In this document: piece by piece, positions 15,673 through 24,311 of the stretch
Layout of the letters: each line of letters begins with the position of its first letter
How positions within the stretch are numbered: the first letter of the stretch is position 1
Origin: Nitrospirota bacterium
GTDB lineage: Bacteria; Nitrospirota; Nitrospiria; Nitrospirales; UBA8639
Reading direction: 5' to 3'
DNA: 40,408 nt
NCBI GenBank assembly: GCA_027623995.1
Contig: JAQBUF010000028.1
Span: forward strand, 1-40,408
Position numbers and translations under genes: made by a program
The notes under the pieces: model-generated
The model's input: only the letters and a program-made list of their open reading frames with translations
What the model was told of the DNA's origin: nothing
Databases searched by the model: none

Positions 15673-16644
15673 TTACACCGCCTTGTTCTGAGTTCCAGTA
15701 TGATGATGCCAGCGCCTGGAGCTAATTTGTCTCAACCCCTCTCGCACCCCATCGGGGACTGATTGATTGGTCGCTAAGGTGAAAAACCCCAAACCTAACT
15801 TGATACATAAGGCTTGGATCTTGTTCTGCCTCACCTGATACTGCTGGCGATACTTGTCTACGGTCTGGTCACGAGCCGTATCCAACCACGTCGATCGTAT
15901 TCCATCGCTGACTTTATACATTCCCGGTGGGGGAGGAGTCGCTTCCAAGGGATCAAAGGGCATGATGCAGACGAGTTCGTTATGCACTCTCAAGCGGGCA
16001 ATAGCAGACTCGCATTGAGCATCCAAACCGACAAAGTCACTCACCAGAAAAATTTGGCTTCCTGGCCGAACGGTTCGAATAATTCGATTCATGGAAGACG
16101 CCAGGGGCGTGAGACTCTCTTGCTGCTGTGGGACTCCGGCATTTCTCGCAACAGCATGAAGATCCGCCATGGCATGAATCAAACGAAGGACACTCCCTCG
16201 TCCTCCAGCAGGGCGAAGCTCCTTATGCCCTTGTTCCGAGCTCAACACGGCCCCAACACGATCGCCTTTTTTCATCGAAGCCCAGGCTAATAACGAGGCG
16301 GCTTGTGCAGCGACCACTGACTTAAATGCGACTTTGGTTCCGAACAACATGGACGCACTAAAGTCTACAAGAAAAAATACTGGTCGCTCACGTTCCTCGC
16401 GGAAGAGTTTCAGATGCGGGTGTCCTGTTCTCGCAGTCACTCGCCAATCCATATGACGAACATCGTCTCCAGCCTGATATCGCCGCACTTCTTCAAAGTC
16501 GATCCCTCGACCTTTAAACGGTGATACTTGGTTCCCCGACAACAGCGAGAGTGCTCGTTTACGAGACTTCACCTCCAACGCCCCCACATGATGGCGAAGG
16601 CCAATGAGTTCTTTCACGTCAATGTCGATTCCGGGGAGAGTCAT
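15673..16644 (-). CDS. DUF58 domain protein
   Basis: A 323-residue soluble protein. The segments GRGIDFEEVRRYQAGDDVRHMDW (positions about 43-65) and RERPVFFLVDFSASM are diagnostic of DUF58, a VWA-like domain always linked to MoxR ATPases. DFSAS is the degenerate MIDAS. It sits one gene after moxR with a ~160 bp spacer that carries part of a palindromic repeat. It is thought to be a MoxR client or adaptor (family knowledge). Confidence 0.92.
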   Translation of the reverse strand: MTLPGIDIDVKELIGLRHHVGALEVKSRKRALSLLSGNQVSPFKGRGIDFEEVRRYQAGDDVRHMDWRVTARTGHPHLKLFREERERPVFFLVDFSASMLFGTKVAFKSVVAAQAASLLAWASMKKGDRVGAVLSSEQGHKELRPAGGRGSVLRLIHAMADLHAVARNAGVPQQQESLTPLASSMNRIIRTVRPGSQIFLVSDFVGLDAQCESAIARLRVHNELVCIMPFDPLEATPPPPGMYKVSDGIRSTWLDTARDQTVDKYRQQYQVRQNKIQALCIKLGLGFFTLATNQSVPDGVREGLRQISSRRWHHHTGTQNKAV

Positions 16645-16803
16645 GGGAGGAAACTCGTGAAGGGTAAAGCGTGATGCGTAATGAGTGGGGATAAACCCAA
16701 AACGGTTGGTAAGAAAGGTCTACTTGTCATGTTTTTGAATCTATTAGCTACTCTCCATGCTAGGCTTTTTCGCTTCACGGATTACGCCTAACGGATCACG
16801 TCT

Positions 16804-17778
16804 TCAAGGCACTGCAACCCGCGACAAGACCTCCGACACAAATCGATCTGGGGTAATCCCATCGGACTCAGCCTCGAAGGAGAGGAGCACCCGGTGGGAT
16901 AACACATTATGCGCCATGGCTTGAATATCCTCAGGTGACACATAATCACGTCCTTGCAACCAGGCATGCGCCCGAGCACATCGCTCCAAACCAATCGTGG
17001 CACGAGGGCTCGCACCAAACCGAATCCATCGTCCAAGATCTTCTGAATACTTCGCTGGTTCCCGGGTCGCCATCACAAGATGCACGATATAATCTTCGAG
17101 TGCTGGAGATAGGTGTAAATTCAAGACCTCTTTTCGGGCAGCCAATACTGTTTTTTCTGAAATAGGCGTCAGGTCTATGGGGACGTTGGAAGAACCTGAC
17201 TGCGCCTGTTTCCGAACAAGTTGGGCAATTTTCTTCTCTGATTCTATATCTGGATAATCCACACGCACATACATTAAAAATCGATCTAACTGGGCTTCTG
17301 GTAACGGGTAGGTGCCTTCTTGCTCAATGGGGTTTTGCGTGGCCATAACTAGAAACAGCTCGGGGAGGGGATAACTGGTACGTCCAATCGTGACCTGCCG
17401 TTCGCCCATGGCTTCGAGCAAGGCCGACTGGACTTTGGCAGGCGCACGATTGATTTCATCGGCTAACACGAGATTATGAAAGATCGGTCCCTGCTGAAAA
17501 CGGAAGGACCCATCTTGTGGACGATAAATATCCGTACCCGTGAGATCAGCTGGTAATAAATCTGGAGTGAATTGAATTCGGTGAAAGTCGGCCTCCAAGC
17601 CAGAAGCCAGGGTTTTAATGGCCGTGGTCTTGGCCAGACCCGGTGCGCCCTCCACCAAAAGATGCCCATCGGCTAACAGCGCAATCAAGAGCCGAAGCGT
17701 GAGCCCCTCTTGCCCAATTACCTGTTGGTTGAGGTACTGCTGAAGTTTAAGAAATTCTGAATGTTCAGATCCTGACAT
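16804..17778 (-). CDS. MoxR-family AAA+ ATPase
   Basis: A 324-residue AAA+ ATPase from ATG 17778 (MSGSEHSEF), chosen over ATG 17796 because GAGG precedes it. Walker A is GAPGLAKT, Walker B is LADEINRA, sensor 1 is MATQNPIEQEGTYPLPEAQLDRF and the arginine-rich C-terminal lid includes RFGASPRA. MoxR ATPases act as chaperones that activate client VWA complexes; DUF58, DUF4381 and Bat proteins follow in order downstream. It is the first gene of the ~12.6 kb minus-strand cluster, whose promoter should lie between 17780 and 18100 and is not clear to me. Confidence 0.93.
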   Translation of the reverse strand: MSGSEHSEFLKLQQYLNQQVIGQEGLTLRLLIALLADGHLLVEGAPGLAKTTAIKTLASGLEADFHRIQFTPDLLPADLTGTDIYRPQDGSFRFQQGPIFHNLVLADEINRAPAKVQSALLEAMGERQVTIGRTSYPLPELFLVMATQNPIEQEGTYPLPEAQLDRFLMYVRVDYPDIESEKKIAQLVRKQAQSGSSNVPIDLTPISEKTVLAARKEVLNLHLSPALEDYIVHLVMATREPAKYSEDLGRWIRFGASPRATIGLERCARAHAWLQGRDYVSPEDIQAMAHNVLSHRVLLSFEAESDGITPDRFVSEVLSRVAVP

Positions 17779-18116
17779 GGGCCTCGATATGAACATAAAT
17801 AGATAAGGCCCGACAACATGATTGGCTTATCAACTTTGTATAAGGTTTTAGGGGCCTCATCTCGTTCACTTTTCTATGATAAAAATTTACTGGCCAGTGT
17901 CAAGAGGGGTTCCAGCAAATATTACCATAAATTTTTGGAAAGGCGCAGGCGGCTCAAGGTCCTGATCCATAAAGGGCCTGTTAATATTTCATGTTCATTG
18001 GCCATAGATGCTTCAGGACGGCAACCGACATCAGTGAGGGGGAATGTTCAAAAAAAACCTATCTTTACCGAAGGGCTCGTCCAGCAAGGCCGCAGAATTC
18101 CTTTTGATAGGGGTAG
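17779..18116. other. intergenic region with a partial family-2 repeat
   Basis: No convincing gene. The 118-residue open frame across 17818-18174 has no recognisable composition or family. 18041-18095 matches the 5' half of the 8433-8556 repeat (GGAATGTTCAAA ... CCAGCAAGGCCGCAG) and stops abruptly about 20 bp before the nnrS remnant begins. Confidence 0.55.
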
Positions 18117-18965
18117 GGAGGGCGCGCGGCAGCGGTTATTGATTGTTTCTTTCTTGTGGCATTGGCTGGAGTAGTCTGGCGAGAAATTATTGCAGGCCGA
18201 GTATGGGACCGCGCGCCAATCGGGATACTCATTAGTGTCTATGCGCTGGCTAATATCCTATTTCACATATTGGTGTTGGGAAATCATGAAACAGATCTAG
18301 CCACACGAATAGCCCTTGGCCTGTTGATGGTCTTGCTTGCGCTCATTGGTGGACGCATTACTCCCAGTTTTACGGAAGACTTTTTGGACGAGGCTGGCAT
18401 CAAAAAGCTGCCCCCACCTTTTTCTCGTTTTGACGGCCTCTCGATTCTTTTGGTGGTTGTGGCTGCCCTCGCGTGGATGGCTCAACCGCAGTACATGATC
18501 ACTGGTTGGCTTCTCATCGCGGCAGGGTTGGCCAACGTGATTCGACTCGGTCGTTGGCAGGGGTGGAGGACATGGCATGAGCCACTCGTATTGATTCTTC
18601 ATGTGGGATACGGCTGGGTGGGATTGTCGTTGATGATTTTGGGAAGTTCGATTCTCGGATGGGGGTTTCCCCCAGCGGCTGCCATTCATGCACTCACCAC
18701 CGGCGCGGTTGGAACTATGACGCTGGCCGTGATGACTCGTGCCACTCTAGGACATACGGGACGAGAGAAGCATGCGGGAATGCTTACCGTATTGATCTAC
18801 CTGTTGGTCAGTTTTGGGGCGGCCTTCCGATTACTCGTGCCGGTGATTGAAAGCTCGACCACCTTACTCCTCAGCATCGCCACGATTGGTTGGAGCGGAG
18901 CCTATCTGCTATTTGCGGTGGTGTATGGCCCATTCCTCTTGAAGCCAAACCTCGACAACGAGTAA
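18117..18965 (+). CDS. NnrS family protein, 5'-truncated
   Basis: NnrS is a multi-TM, heme- and copper-containing membrane protein linked to nitric oxide stress. The frame is open from 18117 after a TAG; the first start codon is GTG 18156, which has no ribosome site. Recognisable segments include VVWREIIAGRVWDRAP, ANILFHILVLGN, FSRFDGLSILLVVVAAL, AAIHALTTGAVGTMTLAVMTRATLGHTGR and VYGPFLLKP, the complete C-terminal two thirds. NnrS is normally ~390-400 residues; here ~110-130 N-terminal residues, including the WHAHE-type region, are absent in all frames upstream. It is probably a nonfunctional remnant, next to cydAB, another system for NO- or O2-stress. Confidence 0.8.
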   Translation, partial: GGRAAAVIDCFFLVALAGVVWREIIAGRVWDRAPIGILISVYALANILFHILVLGNHETDLATRIALGLLMVLLALIGGRITPSFTEDFLDEAGIKKLPPPFSRFDGLSILLVVVAALAWMAQPQYMITGWLLIAAGLANVIRLGRWQGWRTWHEPLVLILHVGYGWVGLSLMILGSSILGWGFPPAAAIHALTTGAVGTMTLAVMTRATLGHTGREKHAGMLTVLIYLLVSFGAAFRLLVPVIESSTTLLLSIATIGWSGAYLLFAVVYGPFLLKPNLDNE

Positions 18966-19086
18966 CACCACATTTCTCGACTCAGACCTTTTCATTTTCC
19001 CTCTTCTCTCACACATCTCTGGGCGCTCGGAACCAGAATGCAATTTTGGCTATCAACTCTATCTGTTTGCGAGTAAGGTTCGCGAC

Positions 19087-20424
19087 ATGAGCAATTTACT
19101 CGCCGCCAGATCCCTCATGGCCATGTCGCTGGGGTTTCATATTATCTTTGCCATCATTGGGGTAGCGATGCCACTGATGATGGTGATCGCCGAATGGCGC
19201 TGGCTTAAAACCGGAAACGAAGTCTACCTCACCATTGCTAAACGGTGGGCCAAGGGCACGGCTATTTTCTTTGCCATCGGTGCGGTGACGGGAACCGTGT
19301 TATCGTTTCAGCTTGGCTTGCTGTGGCCCAAGTTTATGGAATTCGCTGGTCCAATTATTGGGCTGGCATTTTCTATTGAGGGCTTTGCGTTTTTTACCGA
19401 AGCTATCTTCCTGGGCATCTATCTCTACGGATGGCGGAAGGTCAGTCCTCGCGCGCACCTAGCGGCCGGAGGAGTGGTGGCGCTGAGCGGGATCACTTCA
19501 GGGGTCGTTGTGGTCCTCGCCAATGGCTGGATGAACACGCCACGGGGATTTACGATGATCGATGGACTTCCGGCAAACATCGATCCTATAGCCGCGTTGT
19601 TAAATCCTTCCGGCGTACTCCAAGCCCTACATATGATTACCGCAGCATTTGCCGCGACAGGTTTTGCCGTTGCCGGGATTCATGCGTTTCTGCTTCTTCG
19701 CCAGCCTGACAATACGTTTCATCAAGGAGCCTTAAAAATCGCATTGGCCGTGGGCTGTATCAGCGCCCTGTTCCAACCATTGAATGGTGATTTCCTTGCT
19801 AAACAAGTCGCGGAATATCAACCCATAAAATTGGCAGCCTTTGAAGGCCAAGTGCATACCCAAAACGGTGCGCCGTTCCGATTAGGTGGAATTTGGGATT
19901 CTGAGAAGGAAGCATTCGACTATATATTGGAAATCCCCTATGCCCTAAGTCTCATGTTACATATGGACCCTCATGGCCAAGTGATTGGCCTCAAAGACTT
20001 CCCCAAAGAACATTGGCCACCCATTGGCGTCGTACGAACCGCATTTCAAATCATGGTCTTGATTGGGGTCATCATGATGGCCCTCGCCCTCTGGGCGGCC
20101 TGGCTCACCTTCAAAACGAAAAACCTCTTTCAATCGAGAATGTTTCTGAAGGCCTTGGTGTTGTCGATTCCGCTTGGATTTATTGCCACGGAGATGGGAT
20201 GGGTTGCCACCGAAGTCGGACGGCAACCCTGGGTGGTCGTGGGATACTTAAAAACGGCACAAGCGGTGACTCCCATGCCTGGGATCTCGATATCGCTGAT
20301 CTTCTTTGCTGGCTTATACGCGTTCCTCGCCGCCATTGTCGTCTGGCTGATGTGGCGACATGTTGCGGCCACACCCACACAATTTGAAATGGCCCACCCA
20401 TCAGACGAGGGGGAGTTCAAATGA
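19087..20424 (+). CDS. cydA: cytochrome bd-type quinol oxidase subunit I
   Basis: A 445-residue, nine-TM-type CydA. The high-spin b ligand His is in LGFHIIFA (residue 18), the second heme-b His is in LQALHMITAAF and its Met partner in FQIMVLIG; the acidic channel residues are in IEGFAFFTEAIFLG, and the GRQPW motif is in TEVGRQPWVV. It oxidises quinol and reduces O2 to water without pumping. At 445 residues it has the short Q-loop of the cyanide-insensitive (CIO) type rather than the ~520-residue E. coli type. The start ATG follows an AAGG site; the stop overlaps cydB by 4 bp (ATGA). Confidence 0.95.
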   Translation: MSNLLAARSLMAMSLGFHIIFAIIGVAMPLMMVIAEWRWLKTGNEVYLTIAKRWAKGTAIFFAIGAVTGTVLSFQLGLLWPKFMEFAGPIIGLAFSIEGFAFFTEAIFLGIYLYGWRKVSPRAHLAAGGVVALSGITSGVVVVLANGWMNTPRGFTMIDGLPANIDPIAALLNPSGVLQALHMITAAFAATGFAVAGIHAFLLLRQPDNTFHQGALKIALAVGCISALFQPLNGDFLAKQVAEYQPIKLAAFEGQVHTQNGAPFRLGGIWDSEKEAFDYILEIPYALSLMLHMDPHGQVIGLKDFPKEHWPPIGVVRTAFQIMVLIGVIMMALALWAAWLTFKTKNLFQSRMFLKALVLSIPLGFIATEMGWVATEVGRQPWVVVGYLKTAQAVTPMPGISISLIFFAGLYAFLAAIVVWLMWRHVAATPTQFEMAHPSDEGEFK

Positions 20425-21449
20425 TCGGGTATGAAACAATTTTGGGCATTGTCCTTCTCCTGGCCCTAACGTTTTATGCGCTCATGGGAGGAGCGGACTT
20501 TGGCGCGGGCGTGTGGCATCTCTTGGCGAGGGGATCAACTCGGCGCGACCAACACCGTTTGATCGGCGAGGCCATTGGTCCCATTTGGGAAGCCAATCAT
20601 GTGTGGCTGATTTTAGTGGTCACGATTTTATTCACGGCCTTTCCTCCAGCTTATGCCCAGGTCTCCATTACCCTTCACATCCCCCTTACCCTGCTCCTCA
20701 TTGGCATTGTGCTTCGAGGTTCGGCCTATGCCTTTCGTCATTACGATGTGAAAGATGATGACGTCCATCTTCGATGGGATCAATTATTTGCCGCCTCCAG
20801 TTTAATCAGCCCCGTTCTCCTCGGCATTATTCTTGGCTCAGTAACCGCTGGTCATTTTCCAGTAAATCCTGAAAGCTTTTACGAAGGATTCGTGGCTCCT
20901 TGGATTCAGCCTTTCCCACTCGTCATGGGTCTGTTCACCTTGGTGCTGTTTACATATTTAGCTGCAACCTATCTCATTCTGGAGACCCAAGACGAAAAAC
21001 TTCAAGAGCTCTTTCGAAAACGGGCCATCGCCTCCGTGTTAATCGCTGGAGTCTTAGAAGAGCTGGTAATGCTGCTCGGGAAAACAGGAGCCCCTCGTCT
21101 GTGGGGAGAACTTTCGAACAGCGTCTGGGGAGGCATACTTCAAATAGGCGTGGGGAGTTTAACCTTGCTAGCCATCGGGTTATTGTTCACTCGCCAATAT
21201 TGGTGGGCACGAACCTGCGCGATTGTTCAAGTGACGATCACCATCCTGGCCTGGGGCGTAGCGCAGTCTCCCTATTTAGTGCCGCCCTACCTCACGATCT
21301 TTAATGCCTCTTCTCCAGAAGTGACTCTGCGCCTCATTGTGATCGCCTTGTTCACTGGAGCGCTCCTGCTCTTTCCTTCCCTGTTCTATCTATTCCGTGT
21401 ATTCAAAGGGGGGAGGTTGTTCGAGGTTTCAAAAAAGGCAGATGGATAA
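20421..21449 (+). CDS. cydB: cytochrome bd-type quinol oxidase subunit II
   Basis: A 342-residue hydrophobic protein, start overlapping cydA. YALMGGADFGAGVWHLLARG, IGPIWEANHVWLILVVTILFTAFP and RGSAYAFRHYD are classic CydB sequences. It is the non-catalytic partner that stabilises the hemes. No cydX-like small protein or cydDC genes follow within the window. Confidence 0.95.
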   Translation: MIGYETILGIVLLLALTFYALMGGADFGAGVWHLLARGSTRRDQHRLIGEAIGPIWEANHVWLILVVTILFTAFPPAYAQVSITLHIPLTLLLIGIVLRGSAYAFRHYDVKDDDVHLRWDQLFAASSLISPVLLGIILGSVTAGHFPVNPESFYEGFVAPWIQPFPLVMGLFTLVLFTYLAATYLILETQDEKLQELFRKRAIASVLIAGVLEELVMLLGKTGAPRLWGELSNSVWGGILQIGVGSLTLLAIGLLFTRQYWWARTCAIVQVTITILAWGVAQSPYLVPPYLTIFNASSPEVTLRLIVIALFTGALLLFPSLFYLFRVFKGGRLFEVSKKADG

Positions 21450-21739
21450 CGCTCGCCTAAGAATATTATGCCTGCTTCACCAAAAAGTTTCCCTCTTTCG
21501 TTTTCCCACGATTTGCGACAGCCCAGATTTGTGATATTAACAGTGGCATCAATCTACGCGAATACTAGGATTTTTCGGACAAACCTCGCCTTTGTGACAA
21601 TTCCCTCTTGGAGATTGTCCAACTCCTATGGGCCAATGCCTTAATTTTCTGCATCACCAACTTTTTTTGCCCATCGTATGTCAAAGCATTTTCTACTGAA
21701 ATTTAGAACACAAAACGTGTGGGGACAAGGAAGTCAATC

Positions 21740-22846
21740 ATGATTACTCCTATTCATCAGCGCATTATCATCGGCGTCGAAATCGAAGCCTACAGCATCA
21801 ACGCGGCGGACCATAAAATTGGCCGGCGATTGTCCAGGCCTCGGCCTGGACTATCTGAGTCAGGAGAAAAATTTTCTCGTGATGCCTCCATTGGGAGTGA
21901 ATACAATAGTCGGCCTTTTACGACTGTCCGCGAAGCGCTATTTCTTCTCAAGGCCGGGCTCCGCAAATATCTCCGAGGTCTGTATCGCAGTCGTGAAGAG
22001 GACCAGGATTACCGCATACCATTATTGGTCGGTGGTTGGACCAATCGTTTTGCGGGAATGCATCTACACATTTCCGTCGCCAATCGGAAAATGACGAAGA
22101 CAGATGCTTGCGCCTTGAGTTGGCATCTTCACGACCAGATCCCTTTTTTCATGGCCATAGGAGCGAATTCACCTGTTTGGAATAAAGTGATCACCGGGAA
22201 GGCCTCGAATCGGATTCTCCGTGGAGATCAAGCGTATTTTACCGTCACCAAACGCGGCCACCTCACGTCTGTGAATACGCGAGAGATGGTCTTCAGTCCT
22301 GGACGAAAAACCAAACCCCCGACTTTGGAAATCCGTGTGTTGGATTCAAATCTACCGGAATTTGTCGTGGCAAACTTGTGTCTGGTGAAAGCCGTGTGCC
22401 TGCGGTGGTTGAAGGGAAAGAGATCCGCCAATCGCATGACTCATGCGGAATATCTAGAAGCCCGCCTCGATGCGGCGACAAAGGGCATGCGTGGCAAACT
22501 GCCTTGGCGCAAGGAATGGATCAGTGTCCCAGACTATTTGGATCGATTTCTGTGGGAACATCGCGAAGAATTTGAGGATATGGATATTCCAGAAGATCTT
22601 TTTGAAGTCTTTCGTCTCCTAAAACGTGGATACAACGGCAGTCGGATCATTCACGATGCGGCGCTTCTCGCTCGCCAAGAACATCCCCAAACCTGGCAGC
22701 GACGATTTGCCAAACGCTATCGATCGGGAATGTTGGAATTGCTCAGTGGTAATACCCTCCACGATTTTGCTCGCGAATTACAGGTGCCCCTCCCTAATAC
22801 CGACCGCGTGTGGTTAGGACGAAAGCGAGGATCCATCGATGAGTAA
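21740..22846 (+). CDS. GCS2-like amidoligase / carboxylate-amine ligase
   Basis: A 368-residue protein from ATG 21740, which has AAGGAAG at ideal spacing; the upstream GTG at 21719 is not needed. Glutamine-synthetase-fold ligase motifs: GVEIEAYSI near the N-terminus (E-x-E), GSEYNSRPF, GMHLHISVAN (H-x-H) and TLEIRVLDSNLPE (E-x-R), spaced as in gamma-glutamyl-cysteine-ligase-like amidoligases, which form ATP-dependent amide bonds with metal-bound carboxylates. The gene overlaps by 8 bp a class-I glutamine amidotransferase that probably removes or supplies the amine. Such pairs are predicted to make gamma-glutamyl or other peptide-like conjugates (family knowledge); the substrate is unknown here. 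Confidence 0.78.
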   Translation: MITPIHQRIIIGVEIEAYSINAADHKIGRRLSRPRPGLSESGEKFSRDASIGSEYNSRPFTTVREALFLLKAGLRKYLRGLYRSREEDQDYRIPLLVGGWTNRFAGMHLHISVANRKMTKTDACALSWHLHDQIPFFMAIGANSPVWNKVITGKASNRILRGDQAYFTVTKRGHLTSVNTREMVFSPGRKTKPPTLEIRVLDSNLPEFVVANLCLVKAVCLRWLKGKRSANRMTHAEYLEARLDAATKGMRGKLPWRKEWISVPDYLDRFLWEHREEFEDMDIPEDLFEVFRLLKRGYNGSRIIHDAALLARQEHPQTWQRRFAKRYRSGMLELLSGNTLHDFARELQVPLPNTDRVWLGRKRGSIDE

Positions 22847-23585
22847 AAAATCACCTGCACCCTTAATCGGTATCACTTGCGAGGCCATCTCCCACAGCAA
22901 AGATTTTGTGGACTATGAATTATTATGTGATCATCGCTATGCTGCAGGGATTACCGAGGCGGGAGGACATCCGGTGTTATTGCCTATAGCCCACAATCGG
23001 GCGACGCTGGATCGCTACCTCGAAGGAATTGATGGCCTCGTGATTGTTGGCGGTGACGATCTGGATCCCTCATGGTACGGCGAAACTCCCAAGCGTCGAA
23101 CCAAAGTGGCTTTCCCTAAGCGATCTGAGTTTGAAGCCTGGCTTTACAAGGCAGGAGCCCACCGACGTTTACCCATTTTGGGAATTTGTTATGGCATGCA
23201 ACTCATTAATGTCATTGAAGGTGGCACGCTGTACCAACATATCAAAGCGCCTCCGAACGGACCCAAGGTCGATCATCAAGGGAAAAAAAACGGAATTCAT
23301 ACGGTCAACATCCTTCCTCACACAAAGTTGGGAAAGATTCTCGGTGTTGGAAAAAAGAAGGTGGCTACGGAACATCACCAGGGGATCCGCAAACTCGCCC
23401 CAAAATTTATTCCTTCGGCGAAGGCGGCTGACGGAATCATCGAAGCCATGGAGCGACCCGGCAGACCTGAAATCTTTGCGGTGCAGTGGCATCCGGAACG
23501 ACGCCTCCAATACACCTCAACCCGCCGACTATTCAAAGCATTCGTGAAAGCCTGTAGTCGCTATCAAAAGAACAATGGCAAGTAA
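22839..23585 (+). CDS. class-I glutamine amidotransferase (peptidase C26, PuuD-like)
   Basis: A 248-residue GATase with the nucleophile elbow LGICYGMQLINV (Cys in GICYG), the oxyanion strand GLVIVGGDDLDPSWYG and the catalytic His-Glu in FAVQWHPERR. This is the gamma-glutamyl-GABA hydrolase type of PuuD and relatives. The N-terminal PLIGITCEA and YAAGITEAGGHPVLLP are typical. Its start overlaps the amidoligase stop by 8 bp, so both products probably act in one pathway. Transfer activity versus hydrolysis of a gamma-glutamyl intermediate cannot be told apart from sequence. Confidence 0.88.
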   Translation: MSKKSPAPLIGITCEAISHSKDFVDYELLCDHRYAAGITEAGGHPVLLPIAHNRATLDRYLEGIDGLVIVGGDDLDPSWYGETPKRRTKVAFPKRSEFEAWLYKAGAHRRLPILGICYGMQLINVIEGGTLYQHIKAPPNGPKVDHQGKKNGIHTVNILPHTKLGKILGVGKKKVATEHHQGIRKLAPKFIPSAKAADGIIEAMERPGRPEIFAVQWHPERRLQYTSTRRLFKAFVKACSRYQKNNGK

Positions 23586-24053
23586 CTGACGGGGTCGCCC
23601 GTTTTGGCGAATCACGTGAACCAACCACCAGCACCAACTTTCCTAATCTACTGGATTGTTTTTCAATTCACGGATGATTTTCTCCGTGTAGAAATTCCTC
23701 AATTATAGCTTGGTCATTCCCGACATTTTTAATCGGGAATCCAGGTTTGTTGCTCCCATTGGAGAAGGCATGTTTCGTTGCTAGGTCGCTCGGAATACTA
23801 TTTAAGCGAAGTTTCGCCTAGCCCAAGAAAAGAAGAAGGGAAATATTGAAAATTATTACCGTATGATACTTTCAATAAATAAATTAAATTATAAGTAAAA
23901 TTATCTAATGCACAGTGTTCTGCGACGGGGTAACCATTGGGGCACCCCCTTTGGAAAATGGGGTAAGGGGGAGTACCTAAACGATTTGTTTCTCTTAAAT
24001 ACCCGCTGCTTGCGGCGGGGATCATTATTTTCCCTTCCCCAGCCACTTTCGTC
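23586..24053. other. intergenic region with two small hairpin repeats
   Basis: No gene. It holds ATTCCCGA/TCGGGAAT (23716-23723 with 23733-23740), part of a widespread type of repeat (CATTCCCG ... CGGGAATCCAGG), and a CCCCCTT/AAGGGGG hairpin (23945-23971) resembling 5128-5148. The stretch 23840-23910 is very AT-rich. Confidence 0.6.
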
Positions 24054-24082
24054 TTGGCTAAGACGCAATGCAGGTGTATTAT
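24054..24082 (+). promoter_or_regulatory. predicted vapBC promoter
   Basis: TTGGCT (24054-24059), a 17 bp spacer and TATTAT (24077-24082). Four and five of six positions match consensus. The -10 box overlaps the operator-like palindrome. Confidence 0.65.
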
Positions 24083-24102
24083 TGTACACCACAGGAGGTG
24101 TA
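24073..24102 (+). promoter_or_regulatory. operator-like palindrome with a third half-site at the Shine-Dalgarno
   Basis: GGTGTA (24073-24078), TACACC (24085-24090) and GGTGTA (24097-24102) alternate in orientation with 6 bp between each. The first pair covers the -10 box and the last overlaps the Shine-Dalgarno AGGAGGTG, so binding by VapBC could block both transcription and translation. Confidence 0.65.
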
Positions 24103-24105
24103 GAC

Positions 24106-24309
24106 ATGCGGACCAATATTGTCTTAGATGAAAATTTAGTTCAAGAGGCTTTTAAGTATGCGGCAGGGAAAACCAAGCGTGAATTGGTCAACCAAGCGCT
24201 GCAAGAATTTGTTGACCACCATCGCCGTCGAGATGTCCGGGAAATTAAGGGAACCGTTCGCATTCGTCAGGGATACGATCACAAAAAACTTCGGGCTGGA
24301 ACACCCTAA
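24106..24309 (+). CDS. vapB: VapB-type antitoxin
   Basis: A 67-residue protein starting MRTNIVLDENLV, with the ribbon-helix-helix-like VapB pattern (TKRELVNQALQEFVDHHRR) and a C-terminal basic tail that would wrap the toxin. The start is fixed by a perfect AGGAGGTG (24093-24100) before ATG 24106; the longer reading from 23908 runs through repeat DNA. Two bases separate it from vapC. The protein should neutralise VapC and repress the promoter through the GGTGTA half-sites. Confidence 0.92.
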   Translation: MRTNIVLDENLVQEAFKYAAGKTKRELVNQALQEFVDHHRRRDVREIKGTVRIRQGYDHKKLRAGTP

Positions 24310-24311
24310 CC

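Noticed and set aside
17818-18174. 118-residue open frame before nnrS
   Set aside because: No ribosome site, no family, ends inside the nnrS frame, and includes part of a family-2 repeat.
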